Position numbers and translations under genes: made by a program. A stretch of DNA of 5,060 bases, taken from positions 2,006-7,065 of the forward strand of contig DMTU01000191.1 in assembly GCA_003476595.1 (NCBI GenBank). The letters run 5' to 3'. Position 1 is the first letter of the stretch; each line of letters begins with the position of its first letter. The notes under the pieces are model-generated. The model ran no database searches, was not told where the DNA came from, and worked only from the letters and a program-made list of their open reading frames with translations. Shown piece by piece: positions 4,397 through 5,060 of the stretch. This stretch comes from Acidimicrobiaceae bacterium. GTDB taxonomy: Bacteria; Actinomycetota; Acidimicrobiia; Acidimicrobiales; Salinilacustritrichaceae.

Positions 4397-5060
4397 CCCC
4401 GGAACACGAGGCCCTTGTAGCCGTCCTTGTAGCCGGCGGCCTCCAGCACCTCGCGCACCGGGGACTCCCGGACCGGCTCGCCGTCGACCTTGCGGATCTC
4501 CAGGCTGCGGTAGCGCCCTCGTCGGACGAGGCCCTTGAGCAGCTCGGCCCACTCCGGGTGCTCGGCCGTGGTGGCGAAGGTGGACAGGGAGTGCCCGCCC
4601 CGCTCGAGGAACGCCACCAGCTCGCCGTCGACCAGGACGACGTGGGCGCCGGCCTGGCGCGCCGGGCGGCCGGCGGACTCGGGCCACGGCAGTGCCGCCC
4701 CGTAGGGCTGGGCCGGGTCGGTGGCGGCGAGCACGAGCCCTTGGCCGGTCTCATCCCGGTCCACCGTGCGAGAGGCGCGCAGCCGGTCGACCGCACCGCC
4801 CATCGCGAACTGGGCGGCGCCGAGGCCGGACACGAAGTAGCCGCGTCGGACCTCCCCGCGCTCCTCCAGCGCCTTGAGCACCGGGTACACGCCGGCGAAC
4901 CCGCCTTCGCTGCCCTCGCCGAGCGCTGCTTCACGCGTGAGGACGCCGTAGCGCTCGAGCAGCTGGCGGGCCTTGGCGTGGGCGGCCTCGGTGGGCGTCG
5001 GTGTCGGCTGGAGCAGCGGCGCGACCAGGGACCAGCGGCCGGCGCCGGCGGCCGGCCCGA
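4393..5060 (-). CDS. lhr: Lhr-type ATP-dependent DNA helicase, C-terminal part, N-terminus cut by window edge
   Basis: C-terminal 221 residues of a large superfamily 2 helicase. Lhr proteins of actinobacteria are about 1,500 residues long and translocate 3' to 5' on single-stranded DNA, with a role in DNA repair. The motor domains are off the right edge, so nothing here shows ATPase motifs. The seen part begins with GRWSLVAPLL, then a helical stretch ending LLERYGVLTREA. FAGVYPVLKALEERGEV follows, in the winged-helix-like region, with GYFVSGLGAAQFA at 73-85 of the fragment. The core of the Lhr C-terminal domain is LVLAATDPAQPYGAALPWP (108-126) and GAHVVLVDGELVAFLERGG (137-155). It ends in YKGLVFRG. 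Several internal GTG codons are not starts, because the Lhr-like sequence continues to the window edge. The TAG stop at 4393-4395 overlaps the tetR stop. The symbol follows the family; a paralogue cannot be excluded. Confidence 0.93.
   Translation of the reverse strand, partial: GPAAGAGRWSLVAPLLQPTPTPTEAAHAKARQLLERYGVLTREAALGEGSEGGFAGVYPVLKALEERGEVRRGYFVSGLGAAQFAMGGAVDRLRASRTVDRDETGQGLVLAATDPAQPYGAALPWPESAGRPARQAGAHVVLVDGELVAFLERGGHSLSTFATTAEHPEWAELLKGLVRRGRYRSLEIRKVDGEPVRESPVREVLEAAGYKDGYKGLVFRG

Noticed and set aside
4509..4535. Small hairpin CCTCGTC/GACGAGG-like within lhr
   Set aside because: It lies in a conserved coding region of a very GC-rich gene, where short stems are common; nothing indicates a regulatory role.
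3599..4687. 362-residue minus-strand open frame across tetR and the end of lhr
   Set aside because: It overlaps the clear TetR coding sequence and runs out of frame with the Lhr C-terminus; the composition is dominated by R, G, P and A.
4931..4940. Perfect palindrome TCACGCGTGA inside lhr
   Set aside because: It is short, lies within coding sequence, and lacks the 4-nt centre of the ndh operator, so chance is the simplest explanation.

Overview
This is a high-GC window with compact gene packing, frequent GTG starts and strong G/C preference at third codon positions. It fits an actinobacterial chromosome; an Acidimicrobiia-like or related lineage is possible, but the sequence alone does not settle this. 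I see no tRNA, rRNA, CRISPR array, insertion sequence or phage gene. The window holds six genes, and those at both edges are cut.

Left block, all on the minus strand (read right to left). A GNAT-family acetyltransferase (2026-2742) is followed after 1 nt by an Fpg/Nei-type DNA glycosylase close to the actinobacterial Nei2 class (1239-2024). A long perfect stem-loop (1185-1236) starts 2 nt after the glycosylase stop. Next comes a type II NADH dehydrogenase, ndh (start 1138, C-terminus beyond the left edge). The start of ndh carries an 11-bp perfect inverted repeat with a 4-nt centre. Its core, CGTGAA-N4-TTCACG, strongly resembles the operator of Rex, the NADH/NAD+-sensing repressor. It also overlaps a plausible leaderless promoter, so ndh is probably under redox control.

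Middle block, plus strand. A 135-bp divergent intergenic region (2743-2877) separates the GNAT gene from a predicted metal-dependent hydrolase of the COG3687/PF10118 type (2878-3708), which has a ferritin-like set of E/H metal ligands. Seventy bases further on lies a TetR-family regulator (3779-4396). The gap before it contains a GC-rich inverted repeat that may be its operator, a terminator, or both.

Right block, minus strand. The C-terminal 221 residues of an Lhr-type superfamily 2 DNA helicase (4393-5060, N-terminus off the right edge) converge on the TetR gene, and the two genes share the four bases CTAG as overlapping stop codons.

Working together: lhr and nei2 are DNA-repair genes that lie next to each other, in this order and orientation, in mycobacteria. 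Here they keep order and orientation but are separated by the oppositely oriented hydrolase-tetR pair and the GNAT gene. The window therefore looks like a conserved repair neighbourhood interrupted by a small accessory unit, followed by a redox-regulated respiratory gene. I found no convincing new multi-gene system. The strongest items for follow-up are the Rex-like site at ndh, the two long inverted repeats, and the split lhr-nei neighbourhood.
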